Position numbers and translations under genes: made by a program. A stretch of DNA of 64,000 nt from Phallusia mammillata (lineage: Eukaryota > Chordata > Ascidiacea > Phlebobranchia > Ascidiidae): NCBI GenBank assembly GCA_003260075.1, contig QLIY01000080.1, positions 38,520-102,519 on the forward strand, written 5' to 3'. The notes beneath the pieces are model-generated. The model saw only the letters and a list, made by a program, of their open reading frames with translations. It made no database searches and had not been told where the DNA came from. Below are positions 1 to 12,399 of this stretch, one piece after another (within the stretch, counting starts at the first letter, position 1; every line of letters begins with the position of its first letter).

Positions 1-277
1 CTGCAGCACCGATTTTTGACAAGAGACCAGAGACGGTTCGGTAGAACTACTAACACTGCAATCTGGCTGGCCCCTGGTTGAAATTTGTCCGATAGGTGGC
101 GCAACGGAGCATAGGCGTTTATGGTGCTGACTCAGCAATTTGGGTTTATGGCACCATAAACGCCTATGCTCCGTTGCGCCACCTATCGAACAAATTTCAA
201 CCAGGGGCCAGCCAGATTGCAGTGTTAGTAGTTCTACCGAACCGTCTCTGGTCTCTTGTCAAAAATCGGTGCTGCAG
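1..277. repeat. Near-perfect long palindrome (inverted repeat, 127-bp arms, 23-bp spacer)
   Basis: Bases 1-127 and 151-277 are reverse complements with one mismatch seen (near position 90), around a 23-base spacer at 128-150. Both outer ends read CTGCAG. The left arm starts at the window edge, so the repeat may extend further left. It ends about 80 bp before the start codon of the CUT/zinc-finger gene. A transcript through it would fold into a very long hairpin. It may be a foldback element or MITE, or an assembly fold-back of a read end. I cannot tell which from sequence alone, and I see no flanking target duplication because the left flank is missing. Confidence 0.9.
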
Positions 278-359
278 AGTTTTGAAATATGTTTCACTGT
301 TAAAATCAACTTATTTGGATGTACTTTTGGTTGTTTAAAGTAACGTATAGCCCCCAAAT

Positions 360-3300
360 ATGGCTGAGGACGATGCGACAGTGTTCAATCTTTTCAAAGA
401 CAAAGTAGGTTTAATGTTTATTGCGTATGGTAAATTAAAAAAATGTTGTTCAAATCAACACTTGTTTTTATTTAAATACTACAATGATGCCATCAAGTCA
501 AATTTAAACATTGTATGGATGTTTAGAAGCCCCAGTCACACTTGTTAGTCACATTGTACATTAGCACCACAAAATGGAGTGATTTACAGATGTATTTAAA
601 ACTACAGATATGAGATAATCGTAGTAATGCAGACTTGCTCAGTAATTGCTTCAGATCATGCATTTGGATGTTATTTCACTAGTTTAGTCAATGTGCATAT
701 GTGTGCAGTCTTACAATTCGTAGTCCACCACTGTGAAAAATTATAATGAACACATTTTTTTTTGGTAATACATGTAAACATTATGTGTCTTTATAGCTAG
801 AAGAAGCAATGAAGCTTGTACCCAGCCTTACAACAATGCACCCAAGTGGAATGCAGTTGTGGTTAAATGCCTTCCAAACTGAAAAAGATGTAGGTTTTCA
901 TATTAATGATTACAGTTTGTTCATTCAGCAAATGTTTTGTTTTGATATTTAAACATTGATATGTCAACTTTGTTTTTAATGTGGGTATAACAAAAGTGTT
1001 ATTGACTTACTGGTACAGTGATGTGTTTCGCTTGTAACAAGAGGTTTAAGATTTCTGTTGTTATTTTGCAGGTACAGTTGAAACCGCTAGCAACAGACAA
1101 TGGCTCATTTCAAATCACATTGCTGCAGCAAGATGAAATACCTACTGCAACATCCAAACTTGATGTTCTGGTATGGAATGCTTTGCTTTTCTGATTGATG
1201 ATTATTGTTGTGATAATAATGTTGTTAAAGCAAAATAAACTCTCGGGTTATTGACTTTTTCACCATGAAGATGTTTAATTTGCAGACTTCTGAGTCCGAT
1301 CTTCAGGATCAAACAATTGAATTAGATACATCTAATCCAGAGGAATGGGGTTTGTTTCAGGGCGATGAAGGGCAAATTGTTGCTCAGGTTATCAACTTTA
1401 ACCTTTTTTAAAATCAACATGTTGCCATTTTTGAAGTATCAATATTATTATTGGATCTCTTCGGACACATTTTTTCACCCTTTTAGTTTCTAGCTCAAAA
1501 GGAAAGTTCTATGTACAATATATCTTAAATGTCACTAGGACATAAATATATTTCTTAGTTGTCTGCTGCCATCTGCAAGTTAATATTCCAGATGCTAAAC
1601 TTCTGGTATTGTTTGTTTTTTTTCTTTCTAGAACTGATTTGCAACAATTTAGTGAAATAAACTTTGGCTGTTTATATTTGACATGTATTTCTTCTGTGTA
1701 CTAGTTTTTTTTTCCATTAGCCTCCACGGTAAATTGTTTTCTCACATATGGGACTTACATGTTTCTGCTACCATAAACACATTTTTGCAGGGATGGCAGG
1801 TTAAAAATTAAATCCCATTTTGTATGAAGTTCATCATAAATAGAAAGTAGCTTTGTACAGGTAAAATTACAATTATAGTTCTTATTGTGCAGCCTATTAA
1901 GCAAAGTGGTGTCAACAACACATATAAGTGGAGTATTGATGGAGATGAAATCAACTTAACATCAGATTGTGACTTAAAAGCTCAAGATGTAAAAGTTGAG
2001 GACTTGTCAATGAACACTGTCACAGATTTGTGTATGTAAATAAATTAAGTTTGTTAACTATATGGTATTATAATATACCAGTTTTGTGCAACAAAATAAG
2101 TATGGTTATTTATATTTTAATATAGACAGGGAAGAAGACAGTCTCACAATTGATGCTGATGATACAAGCAAGTTTTTTAATTCTAATGCTAAGTGTAATG
2201 CAACTGGTATGTTAAGTTCTCTAGTGTCTTTGCTGTGGCCAAGTCGGCACTTAGTCTATTAAGATTTTTGTTATTTTTGCAAGAAAATGTGACTGATCCC
2301 ACAATACTGGTATCTATTACAACTGAGACCACTGATGCTGTGGATGTTATTGGAGCTAATGGGTAGGACATTTATTGCATGAGAAAGATTGTTATATACT
2401 TGACATTTGACATTTCTCCCCATAGAATGTTTTAAACCACTTGTTTTTCCTGTTTTGTCTTAAACAGTGAAAGTTTATGTTGTGATTTTTTTATGTTTTG
2501 TAGTACTGAACTAAAATTTTTAAGCATTAAATAGTAAGTTTGAACAATGTTTAAGTAGGTTTAACAATGTTAGTGTGATTTTTTCATGTTGTGAATACTT
2601 GAATATGAAGAACTTTATTTTTAAAATAGAAAAATATTCGTAATCTATTGCTGTGTCATATACGTGTGACCTCACAAAATCCTGTGCATACTCAAGCATC
2701 ACTTGCAGTGCTCTTTGTTCGTTCAAAGAGAACAGTTGTAGCTTTTTACTTCATCTCTTAAAATAATTAGGCTTACATTTTTGTTATGGGGGAATGTCAT
2801 TTTGCTTTTTTTCAGAGTTGACTATATAAAATCAACTCCTTCCAAAGAGCGTAAAGTTGTTGATCCAGCTTGCTACCCTTGTGTGCGTGAGGAGTGGTAC
2901 ATAAAATTACCAAAACAACCTCACAGTAATTTGGTTGATGATGTGTGTGAAGTGGACACTGCTTGTGTTGCATTTGACATGCGGAACTATTTACGGAACA
3001 CGTCAATATCACTTGGTAATTTCTCAAGAAACTACTTGCAGAGAACCCAGGTATATCACATTTGTGTGCTGTTCTGTCAAAATAACGATTTTCGTAGCAA
3101 AGTTTTTTTAAATGTAAAAGGTTTGTTTGTTTTATTTCTGATTGTTATTCGTACGAAAGTGTTTCGTTAAGTCAGAATGCTGATGTTTAAATTTTTCAAA
3201 TTTCAGGGAACACTTAGTGACCTTCTAAACCACCCCAAGCCATGGCAGGATCTTTCAACTCGTGGTAGAACAATGTACACAAAAATGATGCAGTTCCTTA

Positions 3301-6300
3301 ATGCAGAAAACATAAAGGAAATCACAGAAAAATTAAAGGAGGGATATACATCAGGTATTTTTTTGCCCACTTAATGCCATTGGGAAGAGCAATAACATTT
3401 AATTTTGAGTTTATTTTGTCCCAAACCTGGAGTTACAATGGGAGCTTTTATTGTTTTTATTATTTTGAACACTGTAAAGGGATGTTTAACCACAACCTTC
3501 AGTGGCACAACACAAACATTACATATGGATTAAAGAAAATGTTGTCCCCCCCCCCAAACCTGGAGTTACAATGGGAGCTTTTATTGTTTTTATTATTTTG
3601 AACGCTGTAAAGGGATGTTTAACCACAACCTTCAGTGGCACAACACGAACATTACATATGGATTAAAGAAAATGTTGTTTTTTATTTGTAGTAAAATGTT
3701 TTTTCCATTATAGTTCGCCCTGGCCCAACAATTCTTACCCTGCCTAAAGAACTATTGAAGATGTTGGAAGAAGAAAAAAAGCCTCCAGGTGAACTGATAG
3801 ATTCATTGGCTGCTGATTTCCAACTTGAACCTGAACAACTAGTTGACTATTGTGAACAACAAATACGAAAATATGGTGCAGGTATTTTACACAATGCACA
3901 TGGCAAATAAAATTGCATTCATGTTATATTTGTCTTATTGTATGTATGTGTTGCAGTAAAGGAAGAATCACCTGAAAACAAAACAGCTTCAAGGTAGGAT
4001 GCGACTAGTGTATGTTGTGTTTTCTTGCAGGAATATAATTGGTTGTTATGGTTGTAATGTATTTATTTGTGTGATAATACAAAACACACATCATTTTGAA
4101 CACACCTACATCAGTTTATGTGTACTGTTCACAGTTATAAAAGGATGTAAAACTTTTAAAACCTTTTTTCATCCCTATCTTTAAAAAATAAAGTTGGATT
4201 ATGGTTTAGTCCAAAGGGTTCTGGTAGACAAGGCAATAAACTAATTTGTCCTGAGCCTGGCTGTGGAATAATACTTGGATGCAAACTGGCGCTAAACAGT
4301 AAGTCAAGGCTTTGTGGACCACAGGAATAGAGATAACTAATATCTTATTTTGCAGCTCACCAGCTTATCCACACGGGAAGTCGGCCTTTTAAGTGTTCAA
4401 CGTGCAATAAAAGATTTGCCACTGTGTCAAATAAACGCAGCCACGAGCGACGCCATGAAAAAAGAATGCATCGGAAAATGAGTAAAAGGTTAGGTGTTAA
4501 CGTTTGTGCAACGCACTTTTTATGTTAACACTTACCATTATACCTTTCGTCCTTATGTTCGTTTCGTCATAGAGCGTTGCTGGTAGCCAATTTGCGACAT
4601 TCCAAAGAGCTGCAAGCTAGAAAAAAGTTAGAAGTTGTTGGTAAGTACTTTCTGTTTAGAATCGTTTCAAAATACAATAAACATCAGATAATGCATTTGC
4701 AGAAGAAGAAAAAGCAGAATTATCTTTATGCCCAAAAAGTAAAGTCAACACAGACGTTTCAAGGTAAGTCTAGAGTCTACACACTGTGAAGTTACAAATA
4801 AATATCTTGTGATTTGGAATTTACGATTTGTTTGTTGTTTATGGAATTAAAAAAAAAAACAGTTGTAGCCCTACGAATTCTCATTCTCACCCCTATTGCC
4901 ACTACTGTCTGACCACACCACCTTTCTTATGAAGCACAAAGTTTATATTTGTGTATGTTTCAGCATCGCTGTTTACAAAATGGCTTTGAGATTTAGTAAA
5001 AACGAAATACCTATTGTAAACGGAAAAAACAAGTTTAATTGTTGTTTGTAACAATCTAATTGGGAAATAAATTTTATGGACAGATTTGTGTGCGGCGTAT
5101 GTTCACAACGGTTCACCTCACGCCAACACCTTCACGAACACATCACATTACGTCACACAAGTGCCAAAATGCGCGATCAAAATAAAGCGTACACCTGTCA
5201 TGTGTGCTTGAGGTCCATGAAGACAGTGGGTGCTCTTGTCGGTAAGAAATTTTAAATAAATTTCCCGTCAAACTAATCTAAAATTCTTGCAAGTACTCGT
5301 TCCAAATATAAAACAAACTAATGATACAGTTACCAAATGTACTTCTAGAACCACAAATTTCTGAAACAAAAATATGTTAGTGTGCGTTTTGTGATATTTT
5401 TTAAGACTTGATAATGATACAGGTACCCCATGTACTACTAGAACCACAGTTTTTGAGCCACAGTTTTTAACTTTTCCACAGTAAAATTTTAAGAAAAGGA
5501 TGTTTAGCTAATTTAAGCTTCTATATTCGTTAGCAAATGTGATTACACCAGAAAAATTGTAAATGACGCTTTTCTAATTCATTTATTTGCAAAACTCTTA
5601 CTGCAAACTTGTTGAAATATTTCTTGTAAAATTTAAAAGAAAGTATGCACAAGTATTGGATCGCTATTTGTTAAGGGCGCCTTGCATAAGTTTTGCTTTT
5701 TAGACATTTGAAAAATTATAAACAAACGTTTTAAAAAATTCTTCCCAGACCATCTGCGCACTCACACTGGTGATCGACCGTTCCGGTGTCCGTCCTGTCG
5801 CAAAACATTTGGCACCAAAGCGAACTTGTATCGGCACCTGAAGACTCACACAGGGGAGAAACGGTTCGAGTGTGAAACTTGCGGTGCGAGATTCACTGAA
5901 GCAAGTTCGGTGTCCACACACATGCGAACTCACACTGGCGAAAAACCATTCGAGTAAGTTCAGCTCTGTCTTGCCACGTAGCTACCAAAGTGACATTGTA
6001 AATTTATTCCATCGCGTTAAACTTATTTAGGGACAGATTTATGGTAGCTGTTATATTTTGGTATTGGACGACTTTTCCTCGTTGGCACGTTGGATACACC
6101 GCTACCGTTTGCATTGATTTGGTAAATTATATATTGTTGAACTGTGCAAAAATGGGTTTAAAAGATATACTTTGAGGATGTAAAATTCTGACCCTTTTAG
6201 CTTTTACACACTTCTGCTGTGTACCCAAACTCTTACTTTTTGCACGTTGGTGGTTTTGAGTATAATGGAAACCTGTGTGTTATGTACGTGTAACGTGTAC

Positions 6301-8597
6301 AATCAATATCTCACAACCACAAAATAGTGAAAGCTGCCCTCTTAATTTTGTTCATTTCTTTAATTCAGGTGCAAAATATGCAAAAAGCGATTTACACAGC
6401 GTGGTCCGCTTGACGCTCATCGACTTATTCATTCTGATCGCCGCCCCTACCTTTGCGAGATTTGTGGGGTTTCATTTCGACAGAAAACCAACCTACGTGC
6501 ACATGAATTACGTCATGCAGGCGAAAAACGTTTCGCTTGTGAGTTTTGCGAGCAAAAGTTCCAATATAAAAGTGAGTCAAAGTTGTTCGTTCGGCCGAAC
6601 ATATCAAAATGCTGTGTTACCACAATGCCACATATATTTAATTTTACAATGGATAGTAAATAGGGATAAAATGTTCCAGTACAATTCTATATTTGAGTTT
6701 TCTTATTTTCGATGCAATATATTTCAGATGATCTCAACAGACACGTACTTCGACACAACGGCAAACGTCCCTATCAGTGCAGCATTTGCTCACGAAGTTT
6801 TACAAGAGTTCAATACATGCGAGAGCATGTCCACAAAATCCACGACGTTACTGCGTAGGTCTTTGTTTTGGTTCATTACGCCCAAGTGGTGATCTTTTTG
6901 TTTTGGCTGAACAATACGGTTTTCAAGATCTGCCTCACTTGCTTGGGGAATATATACGAGAGCGGCATCGCAATGCAAACTCGTTTTTTTGCTAAAAAAC
7001 TTGTTTATATGTTTCATAGTTAGTGTGTAGAAAATTCTCGTTCGGAATCACTCCAATGCCTTTGGCAAGTTATCGATGTGACTAAATGTATTTGATGTGG
7101 TGTTTACCCCACGCCAATTCGCGGCAAGTCATTTTTTTCTGGCCACAAAACAAGTCTGCTCATTTTGTGAGGGGATCACACGGCCAAGGGTGAACACGAA
7201 TGCCTTTTATTTTGTAGCTTCAAATGTGACAAATGCGGGTTAGGGTGGGCGAGTAGATCAGCTCTCGAGCGCCATCGTCCGGTTTGTCCGGTGGTTGTGG
7301 TTACCAATGATAAGGCTCAAAAATGCGAAAACTGCGGATTTGTTTGGTCGAATCCTGCTGCCCTCGAGCGACACCGAGTGTCATGTCCTGCCATGGACTT
7401 GACGATGTCAGACGATGACAGCAAAATTGCAGACGACACGAAACTGGTAAGCGGATTCTATTAAATGTGAAAAAGATTTGCGCGAACAACTTCAGTGTGC
7501 ATTTGTAACCGGTCTTGGTTAAATTCAAATTGATGTCATCAAAGTTGTTTTTTTTTTTTTAAATTCCGTGCCTTTATGCGGTTGTATTGTTATTTGCCTA
7601 AACCGAATAACCGAATGTTTAATGTAACACATATGGGACGTCGGAAGCTCGCATTGTACTCGGTAGTTGTAAACACACTCCTTGTAGTGCATAGTGATAT
7701 GTGTTGTGGAGTTTTATTTCCTATGTTTGTTGGTAGACATTGCCAGAAGCGCAGGAAAGAAACATGGAATTGGATCCGTCCATGTTACGCGTGGTTTCTG
7801 TTGACAAATTAATAGGGGAAGGCGTTCTCACTGACGGAAAAACCTATCTGTTATCAAGTAAGTACTCCACATTATAGTTGGTTAACTAGTTGTTACTTAT
7901 CAACACTTGTTATTTCAGTGCTGCTTAGTTATTTCAGTTAAAAACTTAAAAGCAAAATTGACTTGACTGCACTTGTTATTGGTGACATTTTTTTAATTTT
8001 GTGAAGTAATTTCCTTAAGAAACATATTGTCCACTGCTTGGAAGCATAAAACGATATAGTTCAGAAAACTATAAAAGCCAACTAACTGTTTTGCATTTGT
8101 TAGCGATTCCTCAAGAGTCGGACGAAAGTTCGCTGTCGAATCCAATTCAATGTTGCATCTCATCATTTTTGCCGAGGAGCGCCGCATCGGTGACTTGCAG
8201 CGCATCGTCCATCGCAAGTGCAATGTCCACAGAAACTGACCCGTCCCTGTCTGCCACCAGCGTTACGTCATCCCTGTCTATGTCGTCACGTGACAGACTT
8301 CCCATGCACGTTGCCATCATGGCTGACGGCGTGGTTTTCGCCAACAATATTGATGCGTCGTTGTTGGACGGTGGGCAAGTTTTAGTCGACCAACATGATG
8401 ACGCAAGATATTCGTCAATCAAAAAACTTGCCTTGCAAAGTCACGTGGGTGAGGGGGAGTCATGCTCGATTGACCCCAACATGCAGTCGGTGATTGTTGC
8501 GCAGGAAGAAGGCGAAGAGGTGGGAACAGCGACGCGTTATGTGGTGGTGAGTGTCTCAGATGACGTTCAGGTTTATAACAGTGACCCAACGCAATAA
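360..8597 (+). CDS. CUT-domain plus twelve C2H2 zinc-finger transcription factor (22 exons, about 1037 aa)
   Basis: Predicted nuclear DNA-binding protein. Exons that keep one frame: 360-404, 797-889, 1072-1170, 1286-1387, 1893-2031, 2126-2206, 2284-2362, 2816-3050, 3207-3354, 3714-3881, 3957-3993, 4210-4298, 4356-4488, 4573-4640, 4703-4763, 5084-5241, 5749-5953, 6369-6571, 6728-6854, 7218-7446, 7737-7857, 8104-8597. The N-terminal part is acidic. Residues about 257-335 match a CUT domain (TQGTLSDLLNHPKPW, then a GRTMYTKMMQFLN stretch). Twelve fingers follow at about residues 420-825. Fingers 4-10 have TGEKP-like linkers; the last two end in Cys (C2HC). The C-terminus is Ser/Thr/Asp-rich. CUT domains usually sit beside a homeodomain, and none is visible here. 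DNA target and role are unknown. Confidence 0.88.
3420..3677. repeat. Intronic tandem duplication joined by a poly-C run
   Basis: About 120 bp starting at AAACCTGGAGTTACAATGGG occurs twice (3420-3545 and 3556-3677), separated by ten C. The copies differ at a few bases (GAACACTG versus GAACGCTG; ACACAAAC versus ACACGAAC). It lies in the intron before exon 10 of the CUT/zinc-finger gene. It is one of a set of such joints in the window. Confidence 0.9.
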
Positions 8598-9478
8598 AAC
8601 CGAGTTAAGTGTGAATATAGTGCTGTTGCCAGTTATATATTATTAACTTTCCTCGTTGTTCAACCGGTGATGCATATGTTAAACAAAAAGGAAAGTTATG
8701 AGTAAAGCATGTTTTTGGTTGACATTGTGCAATTATTGTCCTGAAATAGGCTTGGGATATTTGTAGGATGACTCGCGTTACTAAGTTTTAAACTTGTTAT
8801 AAACCGTCTTTTTCATACCTTTGGCGTAAATTATATCTCTAGCAACCGTGAAGGCGGCTGTTATAAATGTGTGCTTGTGGTTAAAATTAAAATCACAAAA
8901 GTGGTGCTTACTAAATCTGTGTCCCCCAAAATGTTTGTTGCGTTTTATCAAAATAGATATGTGTTGTTTTTGTGCCGTTGCAATTTGTTACGTTACCTTT
9001 CTCTACATTTTATTTGTGTTTGTTGGCAAAAAAAGTGTTGCTGAAATTCGTTCCGAGTGTAATGACATTCTTTTTACAATAGAAAAGATTTATTACAAAT
9101 AACAGTAAAGAAACTGAAAGAGAAATAAGAACTACTAAAAGTGCATCATTTTTGACAACTTTGCGTGGAGTGTGCAAAAGTCATGTACACAGTAAAACTC
9201 CATAAAAATGAAATGTAGACGTGAGAAATTCACAATTTTTTTTTTTTAGTTTTGAATTAAAAAAATATTTTTTTTACCTATGGTAACGAAAGTCTACCAA
9301 CCTACAAGTTATTGTCTCGAAAAATGGCAGCATATCTCAAAAATATACTTACACGACAGATTCAAATCTATAGAGTAAAAACAAGTAACGTTGGTAAATA
9401 CGACAAGTAAAACAGTAAAACCCAGTTCAAAAACACACAAACTGAAACACGAACAAAACCATCCGTTGAGGATTACAA
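8598..9478. other. Intergenic, convergent 3' flanks
   Basis: Lies between the CUT/zinc-finger gene (+) and the first tetraspanin gene (-). AT-rich with T runs near 9240. I see no gene or element here beyond presumed 3' UTRs. Confidence 0.5.
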
Positions 9479-10818
9479 TTAGCCCCAACTCTGGTGAACT
9501 TTGTTGGACCGTAGGTTGGTCGTTACGCAACACGCAAAAATCACGGCAAGAAGTTGCATGACCATTAGACCAGCTGTCACACCTCCTACCACCCCAGCAT
9601 ATGTTGTGACAAGATTTCTCAATGCTTCAAAACAACCCTGAGAACAAAACGGTTGTTATATTGCGAAATCGCGTTGGTGTTCGATGACATAACATAACCT
9701 CGCCCTACTGATTTTAATCCAACCCCTACCCGACCTAAGTCGTTTAAATACCCCCATTTCCATTGTTTCAGCCTAAGTAGGCACCAAAGCTTTACCAACG
9801 GTCAACAATAAACTTTCGTGTCATGTTTATTAAATAAGGTTAGAAAAGTGTCCCCAGCGAGGAAAAAGGGTAACTTCCATCAACATTGGCTTATTATTAC
9901 TTACCGTATTTGCGTTTGTATATGCCGCATTTGTCGCTGAATTTAGGCATGAATTACGATCCACAAACAAGGCACTGTTGCTGCTTTGACGGGTGCAACA
10001 AGTTTCTGGCCACGGATTACTGTGGGTTGCACCAACATCATAAGCGCTACCAACGAAGTCTTGTCCGTTTCTGTATCCACAGCAGCTGAACTACAAAAAA
10101 ACAATGATATTGTTGTGACTAATGTCTACTAAACGCGTCCAAAACTACTTACCGACGTGTGTACACTGTCCCAACTTGAAGTAACTGGATTTGACGAGTC
10201 ACCAGAGTAGAGTCTGATGGAGGCCAGGGAAGCATCCTGAATCACGGATTCAAAAGTGGTCGTGAAAAGAAATGCAAGTACAACAGCTACCACTTCGATC
10301 ACAAGAAATATCACGATTGAGGTGATGAACTGTTGGAAACAATTGGTGTTAAATATTTTCAAGTAAAACATAACTTTCAAGTGTAAAAAATGTTAACTTA
10401 CTGTAACCAGAAGACATTTGTTTTCTTTCCAGGCCCCACAACAACCAAAGAAAGAAATGACAGCGATTAGCGAACCAACTCCAATAACGATGTAGGCTGC
10501 GTATTGAAAAATCACGTTAGATGAGATGGCACCACTGAAAGACTGGTAATCCACAACAACCCATATTCCAAGACCGAGTAATGTCAGGCCTCCCAGCTGT
10601 AACATAAATCAAACAGTTTCCTCCATTTTTTGTGAACACTTTTACTGATAAAACATTATTTGGTAGATTTAATCTCCAAACTTTGTATGAAAACTAACTA
10701 AAAGTTTTGAGTGCTTCCATACAAAGGCGTATAAGAAATGTTTTTTGTTTCTTACCAAAAACAGAATATTGAAAACAATCATCAAATTCTTGCACCGCCT
10801 GTACGATTTTTCCTCCAT
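9479..10818 (-). CDS. Tetraspanin A, five exons, apparent frameshift in last exon
   Basis: Four-pass membrane protein of the tetraspanin family, probably an organiser of membrane microdomains. Exons (minus strand order): 10756-10818, 10402-10596, 10153-10329, 9905-10090, 9479-9639. Start MEEKSYRRCKN. TM1 continues into LGGLTLLGLGIWVVVDY. TM2 precedes FGCCGAWKENK. TM3 is FITSIVIFLVIEVVAVVLAF. The large extracellular loop carries the family CCG motif (FSCCGYRNG), PWPETCC and a final GC at the start of exon 5. TM4 is GLMVMQLLAVIFACC and the tail ends NKVHQSWG. In exon 5 the reading frame breaks by two bases at a short TA tract (9599-9604): the sequence before it and the TM4 sequence after it are in different frames. 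This may be a sequencing error, a polymorphism or a true defect. Confidence 0.82.
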
Positions 10819-11234
10819 TTTGCTTGCTCTGTGATGTTAAAATTGCAGGTACTACACTCGTGATCCAACTACACTCTGAAATGTACCATTGCCCCACAGT
10901 ACGCGTTGTTTAAAAAGTAGACAAGGCACCCGATACACAAACCCAGTCACCGCGAAGGGATATTTTTAGTGTCAATGTAAATGATACTTGAAGAAACAAT
11001 TGAGACAAAGGCGACTCACGCAACGGAGCGAAATCAATTCCTAGCTCACGTGAATGTGTTTCACAATGTTTGAAAACTGCTAGGCAATGACAAAACACGT
11101 TCGGGAGAAGAATTGCATTATTGTTACGTCATAATATAGGTAAGAGAAGAGATACAGTAACGGGGTTGCCAAGAAATCACTCATTTCGAAAACATTTAAC
11201 ACACAATGCAGGAGTATGGGCCTATGTACTAGAT

Positions 11235-11718
11235 CAGGGGTGTCCAACTCGGACACACCGCCGTGCCAATTTAGGTTTAAAAATATACTCGCGTGCCAAC
11301 GTTTGGTACTTTTCCTAACAATGTCCTAAACGTCTTAGCGGTACGGGCTCAATCCGACAATCTGGCCAATATGTAGAATCCTATTAAATGGTTAAAAAAA
11401 ATTATATCGTCAAATGCGAGTAAACTTGCGTTTTATAGAAACGTTTTATTCTGTTTATGCGACACAAGATACAAACAGTTTGCGACGGGGCTTCAGTTTT
11501 TAAAAACGAACAATTTAGTTGTGGGTTGTGTAACTTTACTACTGATAGTCTTTACTGAAGTTAGAATAAAGACCAAGAAGAATCAATAGAAACGAATTTA
11601 ATTGCGTGACAAATCCTAATGTTTACCATCTAAATGTACAAAAGCTTGTGTGTCATTTTCAAATGTCCTGCGTGCCACTTTTGACACGCGTGCCACTGCC
11701 ACGTGTTGGACACCCCTG
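11235..11718. mobile_element. hAT-type MITE, 484 bp
   Basis: Starts CAGGGGTGTCCAAC and ends GTTGGACACCCCTG, so the termini are inverted repeats. It is flanked by 8-bp direct repeats TACTAGAT (11227-11234) and TAGTAGAT (11719-11726), one mismatch. The 8-bp target duplication and CAGGGGT termini are typical of hAT transposons. No transposase is visible inside, so it is non-autonomous. It lies between tetraspanins A and B. Confidence 0.9.
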
Positions 11719-12399
11719 TAGTAGATGTAATAGTTCAATTTTCCTAAAGAAAGGAAGTTTTTTTAGCCTATACTTAGGTTATTTCAAAGACTACATTGCT
11801 CTTTGTTAATTTTTTAAATTATTTTCTGACACTTTTTAACCTAAATTTGTTTCACGGCACCTAAATTTGTTTCACGACGTTTCGTGCTTAAAGCATTGCA
11901 CTACGTCTGATTAAATCGTTACAATTTTCTCTGTAAACAAAACTTTAGAAACAATTATATTTTTTGCAGAAAAATCACAATAGCATCGTTACAAAATATA
12001 GCATCGTTACAATCACTGTACAAAATCCATAAAATTAACAAAACTGATACAAGCAGATGATTCCGAAACACAAAATCGCAAATAATGTCAAATAATGCTT
12101 TTTATCAGAATTTGAGGTACAGCATGAAACGTTGTGTACTTGACGTGTTATTAACATCTGAAACAAAGCAAGGTAATTCAAATTCAAATCGAAATGGGAA
12201 TGATATTCAGGTTTTGAATAAGCAAGATCGGATACAAAATAACGCAGTTACATTCAAAATACATTGCTTAGGTTGCAAAGTTTTAAAAAAGGTAACAGAA
12301 AAACACATGCCTTTTTAAAATGTGATCAAAAAACACAATGAGGAATCTTGTGCGTTCAAAATGATTTTGAAATCTTTAAATCAACTTAATTACGACAAT

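Noticed and set aside
96..343. Two overlapping plus-strand open frames in the palindrome
   Set aside because: They run through the inverted repeat and have no domain or codon support; an artefact of the repeat.
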